Assembly: GCA_018064455.1 (NCBI GenBank)
Contig: JAGHVH010000015.1
Span: 1-64,000, forward strand
DNA: 64,000 bases
Source: Candidatus Limimonas egerieequi
GTDB taxonomy: Bacteria > Bacillota > Clostridia > Oscillospirales > Acutalibacteraceae
Direction: 5' to 3'
Shown here piece after piece: positions 24,984 through 34,164 of the stretch (positions within the stretch are counted from its first letter, which is position 1; every line of letters begins with the position of its first letter). The notes below the pieces were generated by a model. The model was not told the origin of the DNA and made no database searches. It saw nothing but the letters and a program-made list of their open reading frames with translations. The position numbers and the translations under genes were made by a program.

Positions 24984-25408
24984 TAGGAACCTCCACTCTG
25001 ACCCTCTCGTACTAACTTTGAGTGTTTCTGAAAATAATCTACGGCCTCTCTGACTGTTAGATTATTTTTGGGAGCTCTCCATATCTTTTCGTCGCCATAA
25101 TATACTTCCCTTACCTTACATCTGGCGGCGACGACCGGAACATCCGGGTTTTTAACCGTGTGTTCGCATATCAAAGCTATCGCCTGTTTTCCAGCCGTGG
25201 TAAAGTCGTCTACCATGTGTTGAATTGCTATTCTTTGGCTGTATGGAATGTCTGCGCTCCCGTATTTAATCTCAAAAATTATGTATTCGGAGTCCTTATA
25301 TTCTAGTAGACCGTCCAGATCCGTAGGATATATGGAATCGTCTACTTCTAAGCCTTCGAAGTCAATTAACTGCTTCATTCTCTCAGGATCATTAATTCTA
25401 CTAGACAA
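24983..25408 (-). CDS. PD-(D/E)XK-like phage protein
   Basis: 141 aa beginning at TTG 25408, 8 nt after GGGAG. TDLDGLLEYKDSEYIIFEIK gives the D...ExK arrangement of PD-(D/E)XK nucleases, with a helix SQRIAIQHMVDDF after it. This is a common small phage protein; nuclease activity is not proven. First gene of the nrd operon, downstream of a good promoter. Confidence 0.7.
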   Translation of the reverse strand: MSSRINDPERMKQLIDFEGLEVDDSIYPTDLDGLLEYKDSEYIIFEIKYGSADIPYSQRIAIQHMVDDFTTAGKQAIALICEHTVKNPDVPVVAARCKVREVYYGDEKIWRAPKNNLTVREAVDYFQKHSKLVREGQSGGS

Positions 25409-25479
25409 TATTAATTTCTCCCTCGTAGTTTATTTAATTGACTTGATTATATTAAAATAAATGGGCTCTAACAACTATA

Positions 25480-25508
25480 ATTATACACCTGTTTAGTCCA
25501 CACTTCAA
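25480..25508 (-). promoter_or_regulatory. Sigma-70-type promoter of the nucleotide-metabolism operon
   Basis: Minus-strand TTGAAG (25508-25503) and TATAAT (25485-25480) with a 17-nt spacer and a TG before the -10. Points to 25408 and the nrdH-nrdD genes. The rest of 25409-25583 is AT-rich; AGCAT/ATGCA with a following A/T run may terminate the polymerase gene. Confidence 0.72.
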
Positions 25509-25583
25509 GTAAATTTTATAAATTACTTTTTGCATCAGTAAAATGCTAGTTTTTATTTATTGTATATTTTACAGTAAAGATTA

Positions 25584-28500
25584 TCAATAAATAATCCTAT
25601 AATCCGTAAGTCTATAGTATTGACCTTCTCTAACGTAATCTCCACAATAAATAATGTCTCCCTTTTTAATAGGAGTCATATCAAATAGTTTGTTTACTAC
25701 TGTGAAGCGGCTCTCCTTGCCGCTACCGATTGATTTAGTTACAACTGAGTACCCAAATCGCTTTTTATCAGATCGTCTTACGAGCGGGTAGATGTCTGTT
25801 ACATATAATTTTCGTCTATCTGACTCTTTTCCTGATACATAACCGACATAACCCATAATGTCAGCAAAGTTTTTAACTTTCAAAGTGTCGCTCAAATCTT
25901 CCATGCCTACTGCTCTAACCGCATCTTCGACTTCGACCATGATTGAGTGTATATCAAGGAGTGTATAGCTCTTTGCTTCTCCCCCAGACTTGGTGACACC
26001 TACTGAATACTTCTTAATGATTGGCTCTAACGGTGTACCGTCAACTTTGTCTTTATTAATCTTCTTTGCCTGACCTTTTTTGAATATATCGTAATACATA
26101 TCTGTGATTCTTAATAGTTCTCGTTGATTGCCAAACTTACAGAAGAAATCTAACTTGATCAAAATATCTACTTGCTTTGTGTTGGCCGATGTTTTCTGAT
26201 CAATGTCCTCTAATAATTCTATGAAGTATTTGTATTCTCTCTCCTGTGAAAGGGAATACAATTCTTCTGCTAAGTTTTCGCTCATATACTTAATTGATGT
26301 AAGACCTTTTGCAATTGTGTTCTCTTCTTTGTTGTAGAAGTAATTGCCCTTTGATATGCCCCATCTAGGAGGAGTTATTTTAACACCAATTCTACTGGCG
26401 TATCGTGTTATCTCTGCGGTCTTTTCAATCTTGTCGCCAAACACATTAAGTGCCGACGTTATAAATTCGAGCGGGTAATAATATCTTAGATATCCCGAGA
26501 TGTAACCTATGCAACTATAAGCATCTGAGTGATTCCAAGAGAATCCATATGCCGATGCATCAAGAATAATCTGAATGAACGGTTTGATTACTTCTTCGCA
26601 ACGCTCTCTGGTTATATCGTAGTGTTCTGACGAATAATCTACAAATCTTCGCTCTATTTCTGGAAGTAATGTCTCCGTTCCTTTCTTCTTTGCAATTGCA
26701 CGTCGCACGGTATCAGACTCTGCAGCGGAATATCCACAGAACTTAACTAGAAATTGCATAATGGTCTCTTGCATTGCAATTCTTCCCGCTTCAGGAGCGA
26801 GGAATTTGTTCAACTCGTCGAATCCATTATCATAAAATTCTCCCATAGCAACCGTATCCCTGAAGCTAGCGCACGCCGGCCTAATCAAACCATTTCCAAA
26901 TGAAAACCATTTCAGCATAGAGAAGTTATCGGATTGTTTTTTAGCAATCTCTAGCGTCCTATCAGACATAAAGTCTCTCAGGAACTGTTGTGCAGAATTT
27001 GACTCCCACTGGAATATAAGAGTCGTATCGTCAGCTATACTCTTCCAAACTTCTTCGTCTTCAAGATTAACATTATCTGGTGTCAATCTTTCTATACCCA
27101 AAGTCTTACAGGTGTCATTAATGACGCCTATATTGTCGACACCAAGTATGTCTAGCTTTACAAACATCTGCTCGTCTAATTCTTTCATGTTCAGCATTGA
27201 CACCGGATAGTCTGTTGTTGACATCGAACATGTACCAACAATATTTTCTATTGGAAGGTCGCTAATTAAAACTCCGCTCGGGTGAATTCCTATCGACACT
27301 ATTGTGCCGTTTACTATATCAACGTACTCAAACACTTGTGGATACTTCTTGCGAGCCTCCTCCTCGTCTGCCTCAGCAAGTTTACAAAGCTCATTAGTAA
27401 AGTCCATATAGTTTATCTTTTCATCGTTCTTATACAGTGCTCTACATACGTCTCTGATAGCGCCCTTTAGGGCTATCGTATTAAATCTAATGATTTCTGC
27501 CGACCTGATGTTATCTAGACCCATTTTATCCTTTAACAAGAACTCTTTAACTCTGTCTCTATCTGCTCCAGAGTAGTCTGTATCAATATCGGCGTTAGTC
27601 ACTCTGTCCGGGTTCATAAAGCGGAAAAAGTTAAGATCAAATTTGATGCTGTCCATCTGCGTAATACCAAGTAAATAGGCAATCATGCTTCCGGATACTG
27701 ATCCTCTGCCGTAACCGCACTGGATGCCCTGAGATCTCTCCCACTCTCTCAAGTAGGTCTGAAGCAGCATGAAATCTATGGACTTTGTCTTTTGATAAAC
27801 CTCAAATTCTTTATTGACAACGTCATCAATTTCTTCTCTGCTATGGTTCTTTAGTGCGTATGGATGCGACTTGATTGCTGCGTCAATTTTAGATCTAAAT
27901 GTTTCGTCTGGGTTATCATAAATATGGGGATATTTAGTATCCTTGTTAATATCAAACGTCTCAATCAGACTTGCCAGATAATTTGTGTTTTCGATTGCCT
28001 CAAGATAAATCTCTTTGTCTAAGGCGTTCTGCATACGGTAAGCATCTATCAACTCGTCGTACGTTTTGAACTTTAAGTCCCACAAGTCTTCGCCCTCGAA
28101 TCTAATATCTTTGGCCGCTTGTAGTATGCTGCGTCCCTTTTCGTGCAACTCATTGAGTACGTGCGTATCGGTGCCGGCTATCAATCTTAGCCCATATTTA
28201 TTATGTATCTTGACGAGTAGTTTATTATACTCTACTTGCTTCTCGTCTAGATGATGGCCTATCTCAAGGAAGCATCGCTCTTTATTTTCCACCATAAAGT
28301 CTAGGAACTTGCGCTTTGTAGAATCCTCTCCCTTTCCGAACACGCCACCTACACACGCAGATGTAATAATAATATTGTCCGAAGTGGAGAACAATTCGTC
28401 AAAAGAAATTCTTGGAACATAATAAAAATGGTTGTCTGTTCTGTTGAAACTTTGTGATACTAATTTATTTAACTCTAAGAACCCGTCATAATTCTTGGCA

Positions 28501-28772
28501 ATCAAAACGCAGTGGAAGTTATCTCTAACCTTTTCTTCGAGGCTCTCCGTGAGGTATGCTTCTACGGCGTGAATATATTTCATGCCCGCTGCCTCAATTG
28601 CTGTCTTCTTATGATACCATTCGAAGATTGAACCGTGTTCAGAGAAAGCCATGGCCGTCATACCACACTCTTGGGCTCTCTGTATGTATTCCTGATAGTG
28701 TGTTACCGAGTCTATGTTTGTGACTCCATTACTCAAATCAGAATGTAAGTGATAACATACATAATTATCCAC
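25584..28772 (-). CDS. dnaE: DNA polymerase III alpha subunit (DnaE-like)
   Basis: 1062-aa C-family replicative polymerase. An N-terminal PHP domain (CYHLHSDLSNG at residues 5-15, FSEHG, AGTDTH) may provide proofreading or phosphatase activity. The palm has GYGRGSVSGSMIAYL and the catalytic NADIDTDYSGADRDRV. Thumb and fingers follow. The C terminus is shorter than bacterial DnaE (about 1160 aa). The main replicase of this genome, followed by primase, HNH, helicase, nuclease, SSB and ERF genes in one orientation. Confidence 0.93.
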   Translation of the reverse strand: MDNYVCYHLHSDLSNGVTNIDSVTHYQEYIQRAQECGMTAMAFSEHGSIFEWYHKKTAIEAAGMKYIHAVEAYLTESLEEKVRDNFHCVLIAKNYDGFLELNKLVSQSFNRTDNHFYYVPRISFDELFSTSDNIIITSACVGGVFGKGEDSTKRKFLDFMVENKERCFLEIGHHLDEKQVEYNKLLVKIHNKYGLRLIAGTDTHVLNELHEKGRSILQAAKDIRFEGEDLWDLKFKTYDELIDAYRMQNALDKEIYLEAIENTNYLASLIETFDINKDTKYPHIYDNPDETFRSKIDAAIKSHPYALKNHSREEIDDVVNKEFEVYQKTKSIDFMLLQTYLREWERSQGIQCGYGRGSVSGSMIAYLLGITQMDSIKFDLNFFRFMNPDRVTNADIDTDYSGADRDRVKEFLLKDKMGLDNIRSAEIIRFNTIALKGAIRDVCRALYKNDEKINYMDFTNELCKLAEADEEEARKKYPQVFEYVDIVNGTIVSIGIHPSGVLISDLPIENIVGTCSMSTTDYPVSMLNMKELDEQMFVKLDILGVDNIGVINDTCKTLGIERLTPDNVNLEDEEVWKSIADDTTLIFQWESNSAQQFLRDFMSDRTLEIAKKQSDNFSMLKWFSFGNGLIRPACASFRDTVAMGEFYDNGFDELNKFLAPEAGRIAMQETIMQFLVKFCGYSAAESDTVRRAIAKKKGTETLLPEIERRFVDYSSEHYDITRERCEEVIKPFIQIILDASAYGFSWNHSDAYSCIGYISGYLRYYYPLEFITSALNVFGDKIEKTAEITRYASRIGVKITPPRWGISKGNYFYNKEENTIAKGLTSIKYMSENLAEELYSLSQEREYKYFIELLEDIDQKTSANTKQVDILIKLDFFCKFGNQRELLRITDMYYDIFKKGQAKKINKDKVDGTPLEPIIKKYSVGVTKSGGEAKSYTLLDIHSIMVEVEDAVRAVGMEDLSDTLKVKNFADIMGYVGYVSGKESDRRKLYVTDIYPLVRRSDKKRFGYSVVTKSIGSGKESRFTVVNKLFDMTPIKKGDIIYCGDYVREGQYYRLTDYRIIY

Positions 28773-28789
28773 GTAACAACCTCCAATCC

Positions 28790-29777
28790 TTACCTAAGTG
28801 TTAATCTCTCAGCATATAGTTTTCTAAAGACCTCTTCTCCTTTGTCGACAGGACTGTCCTTTTCGTCTAACAGATCTTCGTGATCCCAGATATACTGAAC
28901 TTTAGTGTATCTCTTTAGCTTTTGGATATTACCGTCATCTCTAACTCTAACGTCTTTATCGAGTGCGAATACAACATTAACCCCAAGTCTTGCCAACAGT
29001 TTGGTTTGAGCGGGGTTAAGGTGAGATGTCAATATGGCACACGCATTATCAATTCCCCAGGTATCTGCCATTAGTACCGACTTACACCCTTCAAAAATAA
29101 TTACCTCGTTCTTTGCAATAATGCTCTCCATATTTTCGGCTAATCCATATATGGTGGTCATTGTTCCCCAAGAATAGAAGTACGTATACTTACGTTCTCC
29201 ACGCTCCTTCCAATCCTCATCGAGTGCTCTGCCACCAACATTTACTATCTTGCCTTCCGGATTTCTTATTGGATAAACTAATCTGTTTGAGAACGAATCA
29301 TACCTAACCTGATACTTTTCTAAAGACTCGTCAGATATACCTTCGCTCTTCCAGATACTTAGCTTATCTTCTCTGCGTTCGTATCGTTCCATGTGATCAT
29401 CCGGAAGGATTGTTTGACTTGCTTGTTTTTTATTGCTCTGTTTTGCCGCAAACCTCTTACACAACTTTGTGGTTTCATAACGCTCCTTTGGAGCCACAAC
29501 CTCTCCGTCGTATCCAGCGTAGCCTTTAATTATGTTGGCTGCTTCGCGTGACGAGCAATTAAAATAGTGCTTAACGAACGTATATAGGTTTCCGCCTTTG
29601 CCACTGCTGAAATCATACCAGGTTCCGTTCTCTCTACGAACAGAGAATGATGGGGTTTTCTCGTCCTTAAATGGACTTAAACCTACCCCAGAATTCGCCA
29701 GACTTTTCTTCGAGCTCGATATATTGAGAAATAAACTCAACGATATCGATAGACTTGATAAGTTCTTGCCAATCCAT
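28790..29777 (-). CDS. DNA primase (DnaG-like) with +1 frameshift
   Basis: Starts ATG 29777 (MDWQELIKSIDIVEFISQYI), preceded by GGGGGGTGATC. This frame runs to a stop soon after the sequence for KSGEFWG. The rest (LSPFKDEKTPSFSV, FSSGKGGNLYTFV, then a TOPRIM domain with IIFEGCKS and FALDKDVRV) lies in the +1 frame. Joining at about 29684, where frame 0 reads TGG GGT AGG, restores a continuous 328-aa primase. The zinc ligands are replaced (SPFK for CPFH, SSGKGG for CGxGG), as in some phage primases. Either a programmed +1 shift at the rare AGG codon, a real mutation, or a sequencing error. Confidence 0.85.
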
Positions 29778-29779
29778 GG

Positions 29780-30475
29780 TTATAGATCACCCCCCATAAT
29801 ATAATGATACTTTCCCTTGGCGTTGTCATAAGCGTCGCAAGCATCATCATAATTTTCAAATAATCCCAGTCGTATTGTTTGATAGTTTGCCACAATTGTC
29901 GATTCGTATTTTCCGCTCTTGGTTTGATGTACGCCTGTATGACCCGACGTATTGGTGGAAAACATATTCATGTTGTGACTATTATCAATCTTCTTGCAAA
30001 TTCTTAAATTACATCTACGATTATCAAGTTTATCTCTATTAATGTGGTCGATTATATATCCGTCCGGACAATTCATTATCAACCGGTGAAAATATAACTT
30101 CTCAGAACTTCTCGCATATCCGTTCTGATTAAGATGCCACGTATAATTTTCGACAAGCTGAATGTCTTGGATGTCACAAATAAAGTATGTATCAGAATCA
30201 AAGAACACCCTTACTATATCTTGTTCGATTTCATAATGGTTCCTTTGTATGCGCAACTCTCCTTTAAGTGTACCCTTCGTATTGCCGCGTTTTACTTCAC
30301 TCCACACTGCTTTAAAAGTTCCGCGCGATTCACTGGTACATTCAACTAAAATTTGACGCCTTTCATTTCTGCCTGCAAATCCATTAATGATCATTTTGGT
30401 TCCAGGGTAATACTTGCCTTTGTATTGATTAATTTCGTCAATCACATCTTGTTCTGTTCTTTTGATTCTGACCAC
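29780..30475 (-). CDS. HNH homing endonuclease with AP2-like domain
   Basis: About 231 aa. The HNH core (FHRLIMNCPDG, IDHINRDKLDNRRCNLR) is followed by an AP2/ERF-like DNA-binding domain (SGHTGVHQTKSGKYES, LGLFENYDDACDAYD). It is inserted between the helicase and primase genes, 4 nt after the dnaB stop. The start is uncertain: AAGGAGG overlaps GTG 30475, while ATC 30466 lies at the ideal distance. Confidence 0.85.
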   Translation of the reverse strand: MVRIKRTEQDVIDEINQYKGKYYPGTKMIINGFAGRNERRQILVECTSESRGTFKAVWSEVKRGNTKGTLKGELRIQRNHYEIEQDIVRVFFDSDTYFICDIQDIQLVENYTWHLNQNGYARSSEKLYFHRLIMNCPDGYIIDHINRDKLDNRRCNLRICKKIDNSHNMNMFSTNTSGHTGVHQTKSGKYESTIVANYQTIRLGLFENYDDACDAYDNAKGKYHYIMGGDL

Positions 30476-30479
30476 CTCC

Positions 30480-31808
30480 TTAGAATGGAGACTGAGGTTG
30501 ATGCTGTTTAGCTTCGTTATACTGAATATGATTGCCGTCAAACATCAGGTCTATATATTCTCCTGAAGCATGCTGCATACCGTTACGGTTTAGAACGACT
30601 CGTAGCTTTTTATTGCCACATTCTACGCCGTCCATCTCAACCTCTTCTTGAGTTTTATCTTGGATCATACAAATCGTACTAGCATTTCTGCTAATCTTTG
30701 CCGAGTCTGCGAGCCTGCCATAAACGGTTGCTTGCGCAGCACCAATGGCAGCTATGCCCATCTCTCCGGCAATCTGGTTCTTAACTAAGTCTACGAACTT
30801 ACCTAGTTCTGCGTATGAATCCCATGCACTTTCACTACCAGAGTCTTTAAAGTAGTCAACAATTAACACGTCAAGACCCTGTGTGTGTTGTATCTTTTTT
30901 ACTGCGGTATAAATACTCTGAACGTCCCAGCTAGGTACGTAGATGTGAGTAAACTTGCGTGTCTTCATCCACTTGATTGCCTCTTCGATAAGGTCTGCTT
31001 CGGCATCCGTGTATCCACCGGCAACCAACCTTCTATATTCAATCCCTGACAAATGTGCAAGTACTCTCGCTGTGAACAATCGTGTGTTCAACTCGCTGTC
31101 TAAGTATAAAACCGCCTTGTCTTGTTTGAGCAAGTCTATTGCGCAGTTAAGCAGGAACATACTTTTACCCTGCTTGGCCTCTGCCGCAAATATTACTAGC
31201 TCTCCCTTTTCTATGGTCACATATTCATTTAAGCTAGGAAACTTAAAAGGAATTCCAGAGTAACCAAAGCCTTGTCTAGACTTAATCTCCTCCCAGCAAC
31301 CGTCGATAACATCCCTATACTCTGGGATGTCGTTTGTCGTAGTGAACTCAGTCATTACGTCGTCAATTGCTGTGTAGATTTTCTGCTCGATATTATCTTC
31401 GTTCAAGTCGAAACACATATCATAACACTCTTTGAGTACGGACGCTGTGTCTCTGCGCTGTGCTGCGCTCATTACATTTGATACGAGCATTTTATATTCA
31501 TCAACCGAATTTCTTGCCAACACGTCACTCATGTCAATCAGCTCTTGTAAAGACTCAAGGGTGACTACATCTGCGTACTTACGTGTAGCGTCGGAAGAGT
31601 TTAAATCTTCGATAATGTTATACGCATCTACGTTTGTAATGCCTCTCTTAACGAGGTCTGAAATTGCCACGTAGATACAACGGTTTACCCGGTCACTAAA
31701 GTGATTGGGCAATAATTGTTCTGAGTTAAAATACAACTCTGGATTATGAATGAGAGAGGCGATTACGCCAGCCTCACTATTAACGTTTTTAATATCATCA
31801 ATTCTCAT
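30480..31808 (-). CDS. dnaB: Replicative DNA helicase (DnaB-like)
   Basis: 442-aa hexameric helicase. N-terminal primase-interacting domain (SEAGVIASLIHNPELYF), RecA-like core with Walker A EAKQGKSMF (about 209-217), Walker B DVLIVDYFKD and the arginine-finger region near LRVVLNRNG. Unwinds DNA at the fork ahead of the DnaE-like polymerase. Overlaps the nuclease gene upstream by 4 nt. Confidence 0.93.
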   Translation of the reverse strand: MRIDDIKNVNSEAGVIASLIHNPELYFNSEQLLPNHFSDRVNRCIYVAISDLVKRGITNVDAYNIIEDLNSSDATRKYADVVTLESLQELIDMSDVLARNSVDEYKMLVSNVMSAAQRRDTASVLKECYDMCFDLNEDNIEQKIYTAIDDVMTEFTTTNDIPEYRDVIDGCWEEIKSRQGFGYSGIPFKFPSLNEYVTIEKGELVIFAAEAKQGKSMFLLNCAIDLLKQDKAVLYLDSELNTRLFTARVLAHLSGIEYRRLVAGGYTDAEADLIEEAIKWMKTRKFTHIYVPSWDVQSIYTAVKKIQHTQGLDVLIVDYFKDSGSESAWDSYAELGKFVDLVKNQIAGEMGIAAIGAAQATVYGRLADSAKISRNASTICMIQDKTQEEVEMDGVECGNKKLRVVLNRNGMQHASGEYIDLMFDGNHIQYNEAKQHQPQSPF

Positions 31809-32602
31809 GAGTGACGTCTCTCCTCTCTGGCTTCAATATCATAAGTACAAAAGTTGTTTAACCCACAAAGATTTTTACAAAAGAAAAAATCCTGAAATGG
31901 GAAGAACTCATCCACACTTTCGATGTCTTCAATTCTTTCTAGAGCCCAGCGCTTTGTATCTTCAAACTTTTCATTGTCGAATTCTTCTTCGATAAAAACC
32001 CCGGATCTATAACTATTAATACATAGCTTGCTAGGTAGCTTTCCGTACTCCTGCTCAATAGCAGCGGAATAGAAATACAACTGCCTAAGTATTTCGTCAA
32101 TCTTTTTATCACTGGCAGTAGGCTTTGCTCGTTTGCTTTTCTCTTTTAACTCTGCGGATTTGTGATCGACCAAGAATATTTCTCCATCTTTAAATCCAAC
32201 AAAGTCTATGTAGCAAACAAAACGCTTATCTCCAATTGTAAAATAGATCTCTTTTTCTACTTCGAAACTGTCACACTCGTACGGTTCAAAGTTTGTGAAG
32301 TAGTTCATACCGTCATTAATGTACTTTACTACGACATTATTTGATGGTCTGAAGCCTTTTACTTCAGTTGCAAATTTAGTTGCAAACTCAACCGGCAATT
32401 GCTCCTTGGAAAGTTCTCCACGATAATATCTCTCGATTAAACTGTGGACAAAACTACCATAGCTAGAATAAAAACGATCGTCTTTTGGGAGTCTTCTTAT
32501 ATATCTCAGATACCACCCATGTGGACATTGTTCGAAGGCAGTAATTCTACTGTAACTCCAAGTCATATCCTCTATTAGCGGTCTATAAATTATATCTCCC
32601 AT
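31805..32602 (-). CDS. Cas4/RecB-like Fe-S nuclease
   Basis: 265 aa. TWSYSRITAFEQCPHGWYLRY supplies the N-terminal Cys. CYIDFVGFKDGEIFLVDHKSA is the PD-(D/E)XK core (D...D-x-K), LRQLYFYSAAIEQEY is motif Y, and CKNLCGLNNFC holds three C-terminal Cys. The four-Cys layout is that of Cas4/AddB-type 4Fe-4S exonucleases. Its place between dnaB and ssb/erf fits processing of DNA ends for annealing recombination. Confidence 0.88.
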   Translation of the reverse strand: MGDIIYRPLIEDMTWSYSRITAFEQCPHGWYLRYIRRLPKDDRFYSSYGSFVHSLIERYYRGELSKEQLPVEFATKFATEVKGFRPSNNVVVKYINDGMNYFTNFEPYECDSFEVEKEIYFTIGDKRFVCYIDFVGFKDGEIFLVDHKSAELKEKSKRAKPTASDKKIDEILRQLYFYSAAIEQEYGKLPSKLCINSYRSGVFIEEEFDNEKFEDTKRWALERIEDIESVDEFFPFQDFFFCKNLCGLNNFCTYDIEAREERRHS

Positions 32603-32615
32603 TCGTTAGACCTCC

Positions 32616-33008
32616 TTAGAAAGGAAGGTCAGGTTCTTCTACTTCACCATCGTCGACAGCTTTAGTCTTCTTAGACTTCTTAGCTGGCTTCTCGTCAGGC
32701 TCAGGCTTATCTTCTTCGAAGTTAGCCATTTCAAAACTGAACACTTTATAGTTTGTATATGTAACGTTTTTTTCTTTATCATACTTGGTAGAAACGTCTA
32801 CGTCTCCGAGTTTAATACGATCTTTCTCCTTAAGGCCGGCTGCCTTCTTAGCGATTGATGTACCAAGACAACTTACAAAGCCTGAGAAGTCTGTTTCGTA
32901 TTCTCCGTCCTTATTTTTTCTACTAGTAGAAATTCTAAGTTTTGTGTTTGAATCAGAGATAGTTTCTACTGCCCAAACTGTACAATAATTTCCCGTTCTA
33001 AATCCCAT
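32616..33008 (-). CDS. ssb: Single-stranded DNA-binding protein
   Basis: 130 aa. An OB-like core with beta-rich segments is followed by a Lys-rich linker and an acidic tip ending EEPDLPF, resembling the DDDIPF partner-binding tail of SSB. Protects single-stranded DNA and recruits replication and recombination proteins. Clustered with erf and the Cas4-like nuclease. Confidence 0.82.
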   Translation of the reverse strand: MGFRTGNYCTVWAVETISDSNTKLRISTSRKNKDGEYETDFSGFVSCLGTSIAKKAAGLKEKDRIKLGDVDVSTKYDKEKNVTYTNYKVFSFEMANFEEDKPEPDEKPAKKSKKTKAVDDGEVEEPDLPF

Positions 33009-33013
33009 GTGTA

Positions 33014-33694
33014 TTACTCCTTACTCAAAAACTTGTCTGTAAAATCTGTTAATACTTTTGTTGCCATTGTAGGATCGGTGATCTTGTTGTAATCTCCGCC
33101 CTTGACATACTTGCCGAAGAACTTCTTTACTTCTTCTGAATCGTCAGAGTTCTTTGCGAGATAGCTGCGAACCATTCCGTCAAGCTGTTTGATAATTCCC
33201 TCGGACAAAGCCTTGTCTTCTGCTGCAACAGCTTCCTTCTGTCTGCTTCTCCAACTATCTGGATCGTCGTCAGGTGTGGCGATGTTAAAGTACTTTAACA
33301 AGAAATATCTCATTGAATATGTGAGACCCGAACCAAATGCCTGAGATGCATCTGATTGCTGACCGATGAAAATCCAAGGTACAACAATTCGCTCTTCTGG
33401 ATCGTCGTCATTGATCCACGCATATTCCATGTCGCCTTTGACAAGAACCTCGTTAATGTTTTCCAACTTTTCTCCCTTGGTCTTTTGCCAGTTAATTTGT
33501 TCTGACTCAAGAGTGCCTGGGACTACATTCGGAATGAGTGAAACGTGGTGCTTGTCCATGAGTCCAGTGATCTTCTCTAAGATTGCATCGTCGGTTACAT
33601 ATTTATATCCGTAACCGCTTTTGTTTTTCTCGAGTACCTCAACCGACTTCCTGATCTTCGCCATCTTTTGATAGATGTTCAATTGTTCAGCCAT
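33014..33694 (-). CDS. erf: ERF-family single-strand annealing protein
   Basis: 226 aa. The ERF signature is clear in IYQKMAKIRKSVEVLEKNKS, YKYVTDDAILEKI and GSGLTYSMRYFLLKYFNIAT followed by PDDDPD. Catalyses annealing of complementary single strands during recombination or circularisation. Six nt downstream lies ssb. Confidence 0.9.
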   Translation of the reverse strand: MAEQLNIYQKMAKIRKSVEVLEKNKSGYGYKYVTDDAILEKITGLMDKHHVSLIPNVVPGTLESEQINWQKTKGEKLENINEVLVKGDMEYAWINDDDPEERIVVPWIFIGQQSDASQAFGSGLTYSMRYFLLKYFNIATPDDDPDSWRSRQKEAVAAEDKALSEGIIKQLDGMVRSYLAKNSDDSEEVKKFFGKYVKGGDYNKITDPTMATKVLTDFTDKFLSKE

Positions 33695-33725
33695 GAAATT
33701 TCTCCTTTCGTAAAAAAATAATTAA

Positions 33726-33796
33726 AGCGGGGTATGGGAATCGAACCCACTTGTGCCGATATGCGTTCGGCAGCCTATCCTACCAGCCCACCCCGC
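33726..33796 (-). tRNA. tRNA-Cys-like (GCA), atypical loop
   Basis: Acceptor GCGGGGT/ACCCCGC is perfect, the T-arm GTGGG TTCGATT CCCAT is good, and the anticodon stem GCCGA/TCGGC encloses the loop ACGCATA. If standard, the anticodon is GCA (Cys), but the universal U33 is C and base 37 is a pyrimidine. The D-stem is only three pairs. No CCA is encoded, unlike the other tRNAs here. Possibly a degenerate or specialised tRNA. Confidence 0.7.
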
Positions 33797-33891
33797 ATTT
33801 TTTGCCTCGTTTGTAGCCGATAGAAATTTTTTAGCTAACTCCTAGGTTAAAAGTATAAAACTGAGTGGCTGTAAACGAGTTTGCTATATAC

Positions 33892-33913
33892 AAACAACGT
33901 AGCTACGTTGTTT
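33892..33913. promoter_or_regulatory. Perfect 22-bp palindrome
   Basis: AAACAACGTAG followed directly by its complement CTACGTTGTTT. The half-site also occurs at 50094-50104 and, as CTACGTTGTT, at 63533-63542, beside the integrase gene. Likely a protein-binding site such as an operator or recombinase site. No gene is assigned to 33797-34006. Confidence 0.5.
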
Positions 33914-34006
33914 ATGCCTGCAAAAATAAGCAAAAACCTGCAAAATATGTGCAATTTTGGCCTCAAAAAGGCATAGGCAATAAAACACGCGTTTTATTGT
34001 CATTTT

Positions 34007-34141
34007 TTACCCCATATTTTCAAGTCTGCGTATCTTCCTTGCTAGCTTTTTAACAATCTTTTGATTCTCTCTGAGTGGTTGTCTGCTTTCAAGCAATGCA
34101 ATTCTGTTTTTAGTGTCCTGAATTTCTTGTTCCTTGTTCAT
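34007..34141 (-). CDS. Hypothetical 44-aa basic protein
   Basis: ATG 34141 follows AAGGAGAACGTT. It reads MNKEQEIQDTKNRIALLESR and continues as one basic helix (KKLARKIRRLE), probably a short coiled coil. Too short to recognise. Confidence 0.62.
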   Translation of the reverse strand: MNKEQEIQDTKNRIALLESRQPLRENQKIVKKLARKIRRLENMG

Positions 34142-34164
34142 AACGTTCTCCTTAAACTAAAAGT

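Noticed and set aside
33865-34053. Plus-strand frame of 62 codons
   Set aside because: Crosses a perfect palindrome and lies opposite the 34007-34141 gene; no ribosome site.
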